Below the pieces are notes generated by a model. That model had not been told where the DNA came from. It made no database searches and saw nothing but the letters and a program-made list of their open reading frames with translations. Below are positions 1 to 7,719 of a stretch of DNA of 9,952 nucleotides, piece after piece. Position 1 is the first letter of the stretch; each line of letters begins with the position of its first letter. Origin of the DNA: Brachyspira catarrhinii (GTDB lineage Bacteria > Spirochaetota > Brachyspiria > Brachyspirales > Brachyspiraceae); assembly GCF_005518285.1 (NCBI RefSeq), contig NZ_SJDU01000052.1, positions 1 through 9,952 on the forward strand. The letters are read 5' to 3'. Position numbers and translations under genes: made by a program.

Positions 1-270
1 GCTTTGCTTAACGAAATTATAGTATGCTAATTTATAGTATTTAATCATAATTAAACTATCCATTATTTATTAACTTTATAATTAAAATATAGCATGAATT
101 AAAAAATATGTCAATAGTTTAATTAAATTTTTTTGTCATTAAAAAATTAAAAACCGTCATTGCGTAAAGAAACTATTTTTTATTATTTCAATTTTTTTAA
201 AATATTATATACTATTATAAATTTAATAAAATAAACAGTAATTTTTTAATATTAAAAAGGAATAATTAAA
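1..270. other. AT-rich leader region upstream of the 827-aa gene
   Basis: No gene is visible here; all frames are short and the composition is almost entirely A/T. The right end holds the ribosome binding site of the next gene (AAAGGAA at 256-262, about 8 nt before the ATG). A weak sigma-70-like promoter is possible: TTTCAA at 186-191, a 16-bp spacer, and TATACT at 208-213. That would give a leader of roughly 50 nt, but in sequence this AT-rich such matches are expected by chance. The only patch with notable G/C is CCGTCATTGCG at 154-164. Confidence 0.5.
48..125. repeat. 12-bp perfect inverted repeat, arms 48-59 and 114-125
   Basis: TAATTAAACTAT at 48-59 is the exact reverse complement of ATAGTTTAATTA at 114-125, with 54 bp between. 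A T-run (128-134) follows the right arm. It could be a weak terminator of a gene lying left of the window or an operator-like pair, but both arms contain only two G/C pairs in total. Chance pairing in AT-rich DNA is quite possible. Confidence 0.25.
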
Positions 271-2754
271 ATGAGTATAAAAATAGAAGAAACGGGATTT
301 TTAAAAGTAGCCTCCGATACCGTGCTTTTTAGCGAAGGAGAAAAAGTGGCTAATCTTTTGGTTTTCACTAAAGGCAATGTGGATGTTTATATATCTTCGA
401 GAGATTTATTCGGAATGGAAGACCAAGAAGAGATAATTAAACATAGTTGTAAATTATTTAAAATTCCTAAAAATATTATAATAGGAATAGGCGGATATAG
501 AGACAATTCGAATTATATGTTTTCGTTAAAGTCGAATATTGAAAACGAAGTGTATATTGTAAAAACTTCAAATAAAGACGAAATTAAAAGTTTCTTTAAC
601 AAAAATAAACCTTATTTAACGAATATGTATCATTCTATATCTTACTTAACTCTTAAATTTTACGAAGAATATATAAAAATAAGAAATATAAACAACGAAT
701 TAAAAATAATATCCACAAATTTAGGAGTTTTATATTTCAATCTTAACGACAAAAATAAAAATATGCAATCTAAACCGTTTTTAAATGCAAAAGAAATATT
801 TGACGATGCGATTAATTCTGGAGTTTATATTCCTCATTCTTTTGACGCCGATTTTGTGAAAGCGAATCATAACGAAATATATATGCATAATAAAAATTTA
901 TCGGAAGAAAATAGCGAAGATAAACTTAATGTGGAAATGGATTATATAAGAAGATTTTTAACTATGCCAAAAAATATTAAGGACGGATTTTTCACTTACG
1001 ATACGAATATGAGTTTATCCGCCGCAAATATGCTATACGATAATTTGACTTATATAATAACTTTGCTTAAAAAAGAATTTGTGGAAACTATGGGAAATAT
1101 GCTTTTTCTCTATTCGCATGATAAAGAATCTTTATTTAGCGAATATTCAAAAATGGCGTTCGAACTTGAAAAAGAAGGAAAAGACAACGAAGTATGGGCA
1201 AAATACACGAAACATATAGGCGATATAACAAAAACTTTCTATAATTTAATAAAAGAAGAATACGATTTCGATTTGAATATAGACGAAGCGGAAATTAATT
1301 TAACCATAGAAAAATTGGAAAAAACTTCCGAAAAAGTCGAAACGGAAAGCCAAAAAGTAAAAGTCGTTATGGGAGCGGAACAAATACCAGAAGAGATTAA
1401 GAATCCCGTTAAAAAACTAATTGAAATGTCGAGCATAGACGAAGATAACGCAAAAAAATTATTGAAAGGTTTGGACGATTTTGGAAAACTTAAAGATAAA
1501 TTCGATACGGAAGACGATGCGAGAAAAATAAGAAGGTCGGTTACCAATGTATTCTTTGAAATATATAGAGAAGTCGCAAAAAGAGCGATTATAAACGGCG
1601 ATAAATCCAAATTGGTAAAAATGTTTTTAAATTACGGCTATATGGACGACAAATTGCTTACTCCAAATCAAATAATAGATTTATACGAAGTGGAAGATAA
1701 AACCAAAGCGAAAAGATTTAATATTTTTTATATAGACGAATGGCTTAAAAAAATATACGATAAGGAAGAGTTGCCTTCTGTTAACGGTTTCGGGCAAGAT
1801 TATAAAGAAGCTTTAAGAGAGATGAAAAAACGAGGAACTATAAGCGATAAAGAAGCGGAAGAACATTTTGAAAGTCAATCGAAGAGATTGGAATACGAAA
1901 TCGACAATATGATTCAAACGACTCAAAGATTATGCTACGGACAAGTGAGCGTATATTTTCCGATACTTCATAGCGATATGATAATAAAAGAATTTGACGC
2001 GTCCTTACTCAAAAGAGATTTTATCGAAAAAACTTTTAACTCCATAATGGAAGTTGATTTTTCCGCATTCTATAGAGAAGTTTTATATAAAAACGAAGAA
2101 TTGAATATAACTAAAGAATTGGTTATGCAGGAAGTTTTGCCAAATATAATATTAATGCCTACATACGGTTCGAGAGCGATAATGTGGGAAGAACTTTCAA
2201 GCAGACAGAAAAACAGCACGGGAAGATTTTTATTCCCAATATTCACTTCGGAAGATTTGGAATCTTTGGCTATTCCGACAGTAGGGGCTTTCAGATGGGA
2301 ATTATGCAAAACTATGCTCGGTCCAGCTTGGAACGATATTACTCAAATGTCATTAACCTCCGAATACAGCGATTATGTTCAATTCTATAAAAAGAACAGA
2401 AATTTATCGGACGATTCTAAAGAAAAATTAAAAATACAGATTAAAAAATGTAGAAATAATTTGAGAGAAGTTTTCGTATCCGATTATTTTATTTGGATAA
2501 AATACGAAAGCAAAGGAATAATGCGATTAAACAGAGTCGTTAGAAATATTTTATACAGACAAGTTCCTTTCGCAAAAGATATAAGGGAAGAGGTTGCAAA
2601 ACAGCCTATGTTCGCCGATATTGCAAATAGATTTAAAAATATTAGACATAAAAAAGCGATTGAACTTGAAAATAGATATTTTAAATTTACGAAGTCGGGA
2701 AATCCTTTGCCCGAAGAATTGGCAAGCCATATAGATTTTTATAAAAATCTGTAG
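271..2754 (+). CDS. Large cytoplasmic protein with degenerate cyclic-nucleotide-binding-like N-terminal domain
   Basis: This 827-aa protein has no signal peptide or membrane segment. Residues about 8-115 have the pattern of a cNMP-binding beta-roll: an EGEKVANLLVFTKGNVDVYI stretch (22-41) like the usual 'G-x-Y-x-I-x-x-G-x-V-x-V' strand pair, then IGIGGY (71-76) where the phosphate-binding cassette should be, then a strand and helix (91-110). The cassette's Gly-Glu and Arg are not evident, so ligand binding is doubtful. Residues 120-600 look mostly helical and highly charged, with a coiled-coil-prone part around 340-415. Residues 620-770 look the most constrained, rich in Trp, Pro, Gly and Arg (MPTYGSRAIMWEELS, GRFLFPIF, GAFRWELCKTMLGPAW). 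I recall similar large cNMP-domain proteins in spirochaetes but cannot name a function. The ATG at 271 has AAGGA 9 nt upstream. No GC-rich terminator follows, so some read-through into the chemoreceptor gene is possible. The reading frame is certain; the domain call is moderate. Confidence 0.8.
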   Translation: MSIKIEETGFLKVASDTVLFSEGEKVANLLVFTKGNVDVYISSRDLFGMEDQEEIIKHSCKLFKIPKNIIIGIGGYRDNSNYMFSLKSNIENEVYIVKTSNKDEIKSFFNKNKPYLTNMYHSISYLTLKFYEEYIKIRNINNELKIISTNLGVLYFNLNDKNKNMQSKPFLNAKEIFDDAINSGVYIPHSFDADFVKANHNEIYMHNKNLSEENSEDKLNVEMDYIRRFLTMPKNIKDGFFTYDTNMSLSAANMLYDNLTYIITLLKKEFVETMGNMLFLYSHDKESLFSEYSKMAFELEKEGKDNEVWAKYTKHIGDITKTFYNLIKEEYDFDLNIDEAEINLTIEKLEKTSEKVETESQKVKVVMGAEQIPEEIKNPVKKLIEMSSIDEDNAKKLLKGLDDFGKLKDKFDTEDDARKIRRSVTNVFFEIYREVAKRAIINGDKSKLVKMFLNYGYMDDKLLTPNQIIDLYEVEDKTKAKRFNIFYIDEWLKKIYDKEELPSVNGFGQDYKEALREMKKRGTISDKEAEEHFESQSKRLEYEIDNMIQTTQRLCYGQVSVYFPILHSDMIIKEFDASLLKRDFIEKTFNSIMEVDFSAFYREVLYKNEELNITKELVMQEVLPNIILMPTYGSRAIMWEELSSRQKNSTGRFLFPIFTSEDLESLAIPTVGAFRWELCKTMLGPAWNDITQMSLTSEYSDYVQFYKKNRNLSDDSKEKLKIQIKKCRNNLREVFVSDYFIWIKYESKGIMRLNRVVRNILYRQVPFAKDIREEVAKQPMFADIANRFKNIRHKKAIELENRYFKFTKSGNPLPEELASHIDFYKNL
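2733..2750. repeat. 18-bp perfect palindrome at the 3' end of the 827-aa gene
   Basis: AGATTTTTATAAAAATCT is self-complementary over all 18 bases and lies inside the last codons (DFYKNL), just before the TAG stop. It could fold as a weak mRNA 3' structure, but it has only two G/C pairs per arm and no adjacent T-run, so I do not call it a terminator. Confidence 0.3.
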
Positions 2755-2775
2755 AAAATATATAATGAAATAAAT

Positions 2776-2804
2776 TTGATTTTTTATGCCGAAAATATTA
2801 TAAT
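2776..2804 (+). promoter_or_regulatory. Sigma-70-type promoter upstream of the MCP gene
   Basis: TTGATT (2776-2781) and a perfect TATAAT (2799-2804) are separated by exactly 17 bp. Transcription would start near 2811, giving the chemoreceptor mRNA a leader of about 115 nt. The position 22 nt after the preceding stop codon suggests that the chemoreceptor gene forms its own unit. Spacing and both hexamers are near consensus, which is stronger than background even in AT-rich sequence. Confidence 0.55.
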
Positions 2805-2853
2805 GTTTATAATACAAAAGAAATTTTATTAATTTATTATTTATAATCGAATG

Positions 2854-2880
2854 TAAAAATTATATTTATTTTTCCGAAAA
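2854..2880 (+). promoter_or_regulatory. Possible flagellar sigma-28 (FliA)-type promoter for the MCP gene
   Basis: TAAAAATT (2854-2861), 11 bp, then TCCGAAAA (2873-2880). Against the enteric sigma-28 consensus TAAAGTTT-N11-GCCGATAA this matches 6 of 8 in each element, with exact spacing. The CCGA core stands out in surrounding A/T. Chemoreceptor genes are commonly in the FliA regulon, which makes the match biologically reasonable. The start would fall near 2887, about 40 nt before the ATG. Consensus in this lineage may differ, so this is tentative. Confidence 0.35.
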
Positions 2881-2927
2881 TAATAAACGATAAAATTCAA
2901 ATATTAATATTTTATGGAGATTTTTAG

Positions 2928-4781
2928 ATGTTACATCAACTTCAAAGTTTAAAAGTAAGAATGCCGCTTATAATAATCGCGTTGTTTACGGTATCAATTA
3001 TTGTCTTGGTAATTGTAACCGAAGTAATGGTATCGAATACTATTACCAAAACGACTTATACGGGATTCGACAATACGGTAATGGGATACGCCTCTTTAAT
3101 GGACACTTGGTTCGAATCTCAATCGGATATTTCGCAAGTATATATTAAATCCGACCCCGTTAGAAATTACTTGACTATGCGAACGGAAGAAACGAGGGAT
3201 GCGGCTTTAACGAGATTGAGAGTTTTTAACGAAGATAACGAATATTCGATAAATATGGGTTTAACGGATATTAACGGAAATGTTTTAATCGACTCCGACA
3301 ACGAGACTTTAGTAGGGCAGAATATGTTTAATATTCATCCCGATTTAAGAGATAAAATTCAAACCGATAGAGAAGCTTATTACGGGGACAATATAACGCG
3401 TTCTTTAACCACGGGAGGTTGGGCTTTGGTATCGGTATCAAAAGTTATTTCAAACGGTAGAGTTATAGGTTATTTATATTATATGCTCGATTGGACATCT
3501 TTAATCAGAACTCGTATAGAGCAGCTCATTATAGGAGAGACGGGAGCTTTATTCTGTATAGATAAAAATCTTACGGTAAAGATTCATAATAAAATAGAAA
3601 ATATAAATACGACTCTTCCGCAAGACTTTACCAGAGCTTTTGAAACTAAAACGGGAATAATAGATTATGTGTTTAACGGAGAAGACAGAATAGCCGCATA
3701 TACGACTTTGAACTCTATGCCTTGGGTTTTGGGAATATCTATGACCAACGAAGAGATAGAAAGAGACAATAGAAGAGTTATAAGAGCGATAATAATTATA
3801 GCGATAGTTTCCATAGTGGTAATATCTATTATAGTTTCTATATTTATAAAATCTATAACGACTCCTTTGGGATTATTGACGGGATTATCGAAAGAAATAG
3901 CGGACGGAGATTTGAGAACTACCAAACAGAAAATACATCGTAAAGACGAACTTGGCGAGCTTTCAAACGCTTTCGTTGCGATGAGAAAAAAAGTTGTCGA
4001 CACTATATATAAAGTGGAAGAATCGGCAAATCATATCAGCGCCGCCGCAAAAGAATTAGCCGAACAAAATACCGATTTGTCTCGCAGAACGGAAAGTCAA
4101 GCCGCAAGCATCGAAGAAACTTCCGCATCTATGAACGAGATTTCAAACAATATAAGACAATCTTCAAACGATTCTATAAACGGTAATAAAATGATATTGG
4201 ATTCAAAAGATTCTATAGAGAACGCTGGAAATATAATAACCGAAACCACGAAAAATATAGAAGAAGTTCATGAAGCAAGCTCGAAGATTAAAGATATAAC
4301 GAAGATAATCGAAGATATAGCCTTTCAAACGAACATACTCGCGCTTAACGCTTCCGTAGAGGCTGCTAGAGCGGGAGAGCAAGGAAAAGGTTTTGCGGTT
4401 GTCGCTTCGGAAGTTAGAAATTTGGCTCAAACGACTCAAACTTCGGTAAAAAGCATAACCGATTTGATAGAAAATGTTTACAATAAAATAGACAAAGCTA
4501 CGGAAACGGCAAGAGAATCTCAAACCATATTCGTTGAAATTCAGCATAAAATTGACGAAGCTTCGACTATGATGCAAAATATAAGTCATAGCGCTGTGGA
4601 ACAACAAAGCGGAATAGACCAAATAAAAATTGCTATTGAGGAAATGGATACCACGACTCAAAGAAACGCCGCTTTGGTAGAAGAAGCTACGGCATCTGCG
4701 GATGTATTATTTGCTCAGTCGAAGGAATTAATGAACGCTATTCATATATTCCAACTTCCAGAGAATAACGGCGATAAATAA
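2928..4781 (+). CDS. Methyl-accepting chemotaxis protein with periplasmic Cache-type sensor
   Basis: This 617-aa transmembrane chemoreceptor senses a ligand outside the inner membrane and controls CheA through CheW. Order: a short cytoplasmic N-terminus; TM1 at about 12-35; a periplasmic domain at about 36-283 resembling double Cache (dCache_1; e.g. [18 protein letters not shown], then a second PAS-like half with [12 protein letters not shown]); TM2 at about 285-307; HAMP at about 308-360 with the typical Pro at 313 and DELGEL near 340-345; and a long signalling hairpin. The hairpin tip (about 461-501) is nearly canonical: [20 protein letters not shown] and [14 protein letters not shown]. Methylation-helix patterns are visible on both arms ([13 protein letters not shown] near 394-406; [12 protein letters not shown] near 581-592). 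The C-terminus ends PENNGDK with no NWETF-like CheR/CheB docking pentapeptide. The ATG at 2928 has GGAG 8 nt upstream. The ligand cannot be told from sequence. Two candidate promoters precede it and a strong terminator follows. Confidence 0.96.
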   Translation: MLHQLQSLKVRMPLIIIALFTVSIIVLVIVTEVMVSNTITKTTYTGFDNTVMGYASLMDTWFESQSDISQVYIKSDPVRNYLTMRTEETRDAALTRLRVFNEDNEYSINMGLTDINGNVLIDSDNETLVGQNMFNIHPDLRDKIQTDREAYYGDNITRSLTTGGWALVSVSKVISNGRVIGYLYYMLDWTSLIRTRIEQLIIGETGALFCIDKNLTVKIHNKIENINTTLPQDFTRAFETKTGIIDYVFNGEDRIAAYTTLNSMPWVLGISMTNEEIERDNRRVIRAIIIIAIVSIVVISIIVSIFIKSITTPLGLLTGLSKEIADGDLRTTKQKIHRKDELGELSNAFVAMRKKVVDTIYKVEESANHISAAAKELAEQNTDLSRRTESQAASIEETSASMNEISNNIRQSSNDSINGNKMILDSKDSIENAGNIITETTKNIEEVHEASSKIKDITKIIEDIAFQTNILALNASVEAARAGEQGKGFAVVASEVRNLAQTTQTSVKSITDLIENVYNKIDKATETARESQTIFVEIQHKIDEASTMMQNISHSAVEQQSGIDQIKIAIEEMDTTTQRNAALVEEATASADVLFAQSKELMNAIHIFQLPENNGDK

Positions 4782-4796
4782 AATAATTAAACGAAT

Positions 4797-4830
4797 AAAA
4801 AAGAGGGGCATTAAGCTCCTCTTTATTTTT
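4797..4830. terminator. Bidirectional rho-independent terminator between MCP gene and trmL
   Basis: AAAGAGGGGC (4800-4809) pairs with GCTCCTCTTT (4815-4824): a 10-bp stem with one G-T wobble and a 5-nt ATTAA loop. On the + strand it is followed by ATTTTT (4825-4830), 19 nt after the chemoreceptor stop. On the - strand the same stem is followed by six T (complement of 4797-4802), 20 nt after the trmL stop at 4844. One structure therefore serves both convergent genes. Confidence 0.9.
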
Positions 4831-4843
4831 AGTATAATATACA

Positions 4844-5326
4844 TTATAAAAGCGCAATTTGTCTCAAAGCCTCGTAAGAAACAATTGCGACTGTGTTTGA
4901 AAGATTAATCGAACGAACTTTATTCGTCATTGGAATATAAATCGAATTTTCAAAATCGTTTTCCCATAAAGATTCCCGCAAGCCCGAACTCTCTCTGCCG
5001 AAAAGAAATATATCGTTATTCGAATAATCGAATTTATCGAATCTTATTTTTCCAAATTTTGAAACGGGAACTATTTTCAAATTATTTTCTTTAGAATATT
5101 CAAAAAATGTATTTTCATTTTCATGTTTTATAAGTTTAAGGTTTTCCCAATAATCGAGTCCCGCGCGCCTTATTTCTTTCGAGCTTAATATAAAAGAAGG
5201 TTTTGAAACTATATGCAAAGTTATTCCAAGTCCAACGCATAATCTTCCTATATTTCCCGTATTTGCGGGAATTTCTGGACGATAGAGAGCGATTGATATA
5301 TTAAAATTATTAAATTCTTTTTCCAT
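4844..5326 (-). CDS. trmL: tRNA (cytidine/uridine-2'-O-)-methyltransferase, TrmL family (SPOUT)
   Basis: At 160 aa it is close to E. coli TrmL (157 aa), which 2'-O-methylates the wobble nucleotide 34 of two leucine tRNAs using S-adenosylmethionine. The fold is a single trefoil-knot SPOUT domain acting as a dimer. All family motifs are visible: motif 1 RPEIPANTGNIGRLC (16-30), RRAGLDYWE (53-61), the SAM-binding loop FLFGRESSGL (107-116), and the knot motif IPMTNKVRSINLSNTVAIV (131-149). The N-terminus carries about 8 extra residues (MEKEFNNF) compared with enteric TrmL. The ATG at 5326 is the only plausible start because an in-frame TAG lies at 5336-5338, yet no Shine-Dalgarno sequence is present. 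A terminator lies just upstream, so the gene is probably expressed on its own. Function is confident from motifs; the exact tRNA targets in this organism are inferred. Confidence 0.93.
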   Translation of the reverse strand: MEKEFNNFNISIALYRPEIPANTGNIGRLCVGLGITLHIVSKPSFILSSKEIRRAGLDYWENLKLIKHENENTFFEYSKENNLKIVPVSKFGKIRFDKFDYSNNDIFLFGRESSGLRESLWENDFENSIYIPMTNKVRSINLSNTVAIVSYEALRQIALL

Positions 5327-5334
5327 AAAATTAG

Positions 5335-5343
5335 ACTATAATA
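5335..5343 (-). promoter_or_regulatory. Possible -10 element giving a leaderless or near-leaderless trmL mRNA
   Basis: On the - strand the sequence TATTATAGT (overlapping TATTAT and TATAGT hexamers) lies 8-16 nt before the ATG of trmL. A start 6-8 nt downstream of TATAGT would fall at about 5327-5329, leaving a leader of 0-3 nt, in keeping with the missing Shine-Dalgarno sequence. No good -35 is visible at the right distance; that position falls inside the upstream hairpin. Tentative. Confidence 0.25.
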
Positions 5344-5389
5344 AAAACAATGGGGTTCGCTTCCGCGTCCTTTAGGATAACCCATTGTT
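5343..5389 (-). terminator. Branched rho-independent terminator after the 759-aa gene
   Basis: On the - strand, AACAATGGGTT (5389-5379) pairs with AACCCCATTGTT (5357-5346): 11 bp with one bulged C, followed by a T-run (complement of 5343-5347). It begins 34 nt after the stop of the 759-aa gene. The 21-nt interior is not a simple loop. It can form a CGC/GCG stem capped by GGAA, a GNRA-type tetraloop (5367-5358), next to a short TCC/GGA hairpin (5377-5368), giving a three-way junction. The stem is strong on both strands, but the T-run favours the - strand. Confidence 0.8.
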
Positions 5390-5422
5390 AATAGTTAATA
5401 TTAATTTTTTATTTATGATAAA

Positions 5423-7702
5423 TCAATTATCTTTAGTTTCGTCTTTTGTATTATTACTACTTTTGGCATCTTCGCCTTTAGCCATAATCGCGTTTTCTTC
5501 TTTCGCGGGTTCTGGTTTTGGAATTAAAGTATGAAGCAAAGTATAAACCGCAGCGACATTTTCTTCGCCCGATTCTGCAGTCACTCTGAAAGACATTAAA
5601 GAAGAATATCTGCTTCCGCCGTAAGCGTATTTGAATCCTATTTCCGCAGTTCCGCCCGCTTCTATATTTACCGTTTGCGAGTCGAGAGCGATTGCCGATA
5701 AAGCTTGAGCCAAATCGGTTTTTATAGAAACATTATTTAGTCTTTTTGAAGTTCTATTAACTATAGTCAAAACTCCCGTTCTATTTCTCTCGTCAAGTTT
5801 AACCGTCACATTAAAAGGGTTTTCCGAATATTTTTCTTCTATTCTCGAAACTATCGAAGCGTTTATATTCGCCCATTCTCTTATGCTATTTCCCGCTCCT
5901 CTGAATCTCGACCATAACATTCTTGAAATATCATGAAAAAATACTCCTCTTATTCTACTGCTTCTATTGAATTTCGCTTCCGATTCGTAAACTCTTTTCA
6001 TATATTCCAATTCTGGACGCAAACTTCCGTCTTGAAGTCTATTGTCAATCATATTGCCGACTAAAGTGTTGTATTCTCCCGATAAATATCTGGGCCAGCT
6101 TGCAAGCATTCCTACATGTTGCGCTCTATTCGCTTCGTATATCATTACCGCATCGTAATCTATACCAGCGTCAAAGAACATATAAGGGTCCTGTCCGTGT
6201 TCCTGCCCTTGATTCCAGCCTAAAGTGAATGCCCATAATTTTTTCTTTATTCCAGATTCTTTTACTTGTTTTATTATCAAAGATTCTTTATGCGCTCTAA
6301 ACCATCGCCATTTAAGTCCTATTTCTTTTTTTCCTCTATTAACCGCAAGCCATTTCATTCTCGCCTGTTTGCTCATAGTTTGCCAATTCGCTGGAACATA
6401 AACTCCCGTAAGCTCTACCATTTCGTCAACCATTTCGTATCCGTCAACTTCGCCCGTTCTTATAAAATCCAACCCCACATAAGAAATATTCGGATTAGAA
6501 TCGTATCTTTTCAAAATATCGATTATATCTCTCACTCTTTTTGGGTCGGCTAAAGAAATATGTCGGCTTTCAACCAAACTTTTTGTTTCCGAATTATAAC
6601 CTATCGAAACCTCGTAGCCGCCTTTTCTCGCTCCGCCTCCAGCTGCAAAATAACTCATAACATAAGCGCCAAGTTCAACATTTCCTTTTTTCTTGCTCGC
6701 CGCCAAATTTTCAATATTTTTAATCATAGCTTTAGCCCAAGGCTCGTCCGAAGTTATTCCTCCCGTCCAGCCAGTCGTCTGTCCGCCTATAGCCCAAAAT
6801 ATATCGCATTTCATGTATCTTATCCAATCGTAAATGGCATCATAATCGGTAAGCTCTCCCGTTTCAACGCTCGGCACTCTTTTTGTCGTCAAATCTATAG
6901 CGTATTCCAAAGTGGCTATTTTTTTAGTTTCTTTCGCTGGAGGAGATTGTCTTCCTTTTACGGTAAAATCTTTCGTGTATCCGTATATTCCTTTTTCGGT
7001 TTGAACCAAAACCACAGCTTGATATTCTCCCAAAGTTCCGCCGAAAGGATGCAAATAAGTTCCTTTATATTGCGAATTTTCAATTTTAAATACATTTATC
7101 GAATATCTGTCGTCTCCGTTTTTCCTAACAAGTTTATCCGACTTATATCTGACATAAATGCTTATATTTTTTACCTTATCCGTTGTGTAAATGGAAGCGT
7201 TTATTACAACTGGCTCGTATCTGAAAACGGATATTTTAGACAAATCGATTGCGACCCTTGGAGATTCTCGTCTTCTCGTATTTATTATAGCCGTATCAAT
7301 CGCTTCGCTTAATTTGTCGGCTTTAGCGTCCGTAGTATTTGCAGAAAATACCAAAGCGGGCAATACATTTGGATTTGGCATATTTCCGTTTATCTCATCG
7401 GCGCTTAATAATAATTCTTGATTCAAAAGTTCTATATCGCTGCTCGCTATTATATTTTCTTTAAGATAAAAATCTCCAAAATCCACGGATAAATCGTAAT
7501 CGTATACGGGTTTTACGGTAGATAAAGAAAGCGAATCGGGATTATACATATCTATTCTGCGAAATTGATTATCTTCGCTTAATTCGTAATGAGATTCGCT
7601 ATTGTTTATTATGGTTATTCTCTCCCCTATTCCAAAAGTAAGCAATATGAGAGAGACGGTGATTAATAATAATAAAGTTGTGGCAATTATGCTATTTTTC
7701 AT
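5423..7702 (-). CDS. Exported multidomain protein with probable glycoside-hydrolase-like TIM barrel
   Basis: This 759-aa protein starts with MKNS and a hydrophobic stretch (5-24), a signal peptide or uncleaved anchor; no lipobox Cys is present. Residues about 145-250 look like an all-beta, Ig-like domain ending YTKDFTVKG. Residues about 260-625 have alternating strands and helices like a TIM barrel: CDIFWAIGGQT (299-309), VELGAYVMSYFA (342-353), ISYVGLDFIRTGE (406-418), a WRWFRAHKESL segment (465-475), LWAFTLGW (489-496), DYDAVMIYEAN (515-525) and IRGVFFHDI (584-592). The LDFIR strand after ADPKRVRDII and the later WR segment recall GHL10/DUF4015-type glycoside-hydrolase-like families; D412, E418 and E523 are candidate acidic residues. 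Residues about 627-725 form a second beta-rich domain, and 731-759 is a charged, low-complexity tail. It lies 40 nt behind xerD with no terminator between, so it is probably co-transcribed. AAGGAA precedes the ATG by a rather long 12 nt. The reading frame is certain; the enzymatic role is inference. Confidence 0.85.
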   Translation of the reverse strand: MKNSIIATTLLLLITVSLILLTFGIGERITIINNSESHYELSEDNQFRRIDMYNPDSLSLSTVKPVYDYDLSVDFGDFYLKENIIASSDIELLNQELLLSADEINGNMPNPNVLPALVFSANTTDAKADKLSEAIDTAIINTRRRESPRVAIDLSKISVFRYEPVVINASIYTTDKVKNISIYVRYKSDKLVRKNGDDRYSINVFKIENSQYKGTYLHPFGGTLGEYQAVVLVQTEKGIYGYTKDFTVKGRQSPPAKETKKIATLEYAIDLTTKRVPSVETGELTDYDAIYDWIRYMKCDIFWAIGGQTTGWTGGITSDEPWAKAMIKNIENLAASKKKGNVELGAYVMSYFAAGGGARKGGYEVSIGYNSETKSLVESRHISLADPKRVRDIIDILKRYDSNPNISYVGLDFIRTGEVDGYEMVDEMVELTGVYVPANWQTMSKQARMKWLAVNRGKKEIGLKWRWFRAHKESLIIKQVKESGIKKKLWAFTLGWNQGQEHGQDPYMFFDAGIDYDAVMIYEANRAQHVGMLASWPRYLSGEYNTLVGNMIDNRLQDGSLRPELEYMKRVYESEAKFNRSSRIRGVFFHDISRMLWSRFRGAGNSIREWANINASIVSRIEEKYSENPFNVTVKLDERNRTGVLTIVNRTSKRLNNVSIKTDLAQALSAIALDSQTVNIEAGGTAEIGFKYAYGGSRYSSLMSFRVTAESGEENVAAVYTLLHTLIPKPEPAKEENAIMAKGEDAKSSNNTKDETKDN

Positions 7703-7719
7703 TTTTATAAATTATTCCT

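Noticed and set aside
2733..2750. The 18-bp palindrome as the terminator of the 827-aa gene
   Set aside because: It lies inside the coding sequence, has only two G/C pairs per arm and is not followed by a T-run.
4203..4661. A 152-codon open frame on the - strand inside the MCP signalling domain
   Set aside because: The + strand encodes the highly conserved MCP hairpin here; the antisense product is Ser/Tyr/Phe/Arg-rich shadow sequence.
271..4781. The 827-aa protein and MCP as a two-gene signalling operon
   Set aside because: A strong promoter sits between them and there is no overlap or close spacing; shared orientation alone does not support a joint function.
6560..7312. A 250-codon open frame on the + strand opposite the 759-aa gene
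   Set aside because: It is rich in Ser, Phe, Ile, Tyr and Arg, as expected from the complement of an AT-rich coding strand, and shows no domain. The - strand gene has clear protein character over the same bases.
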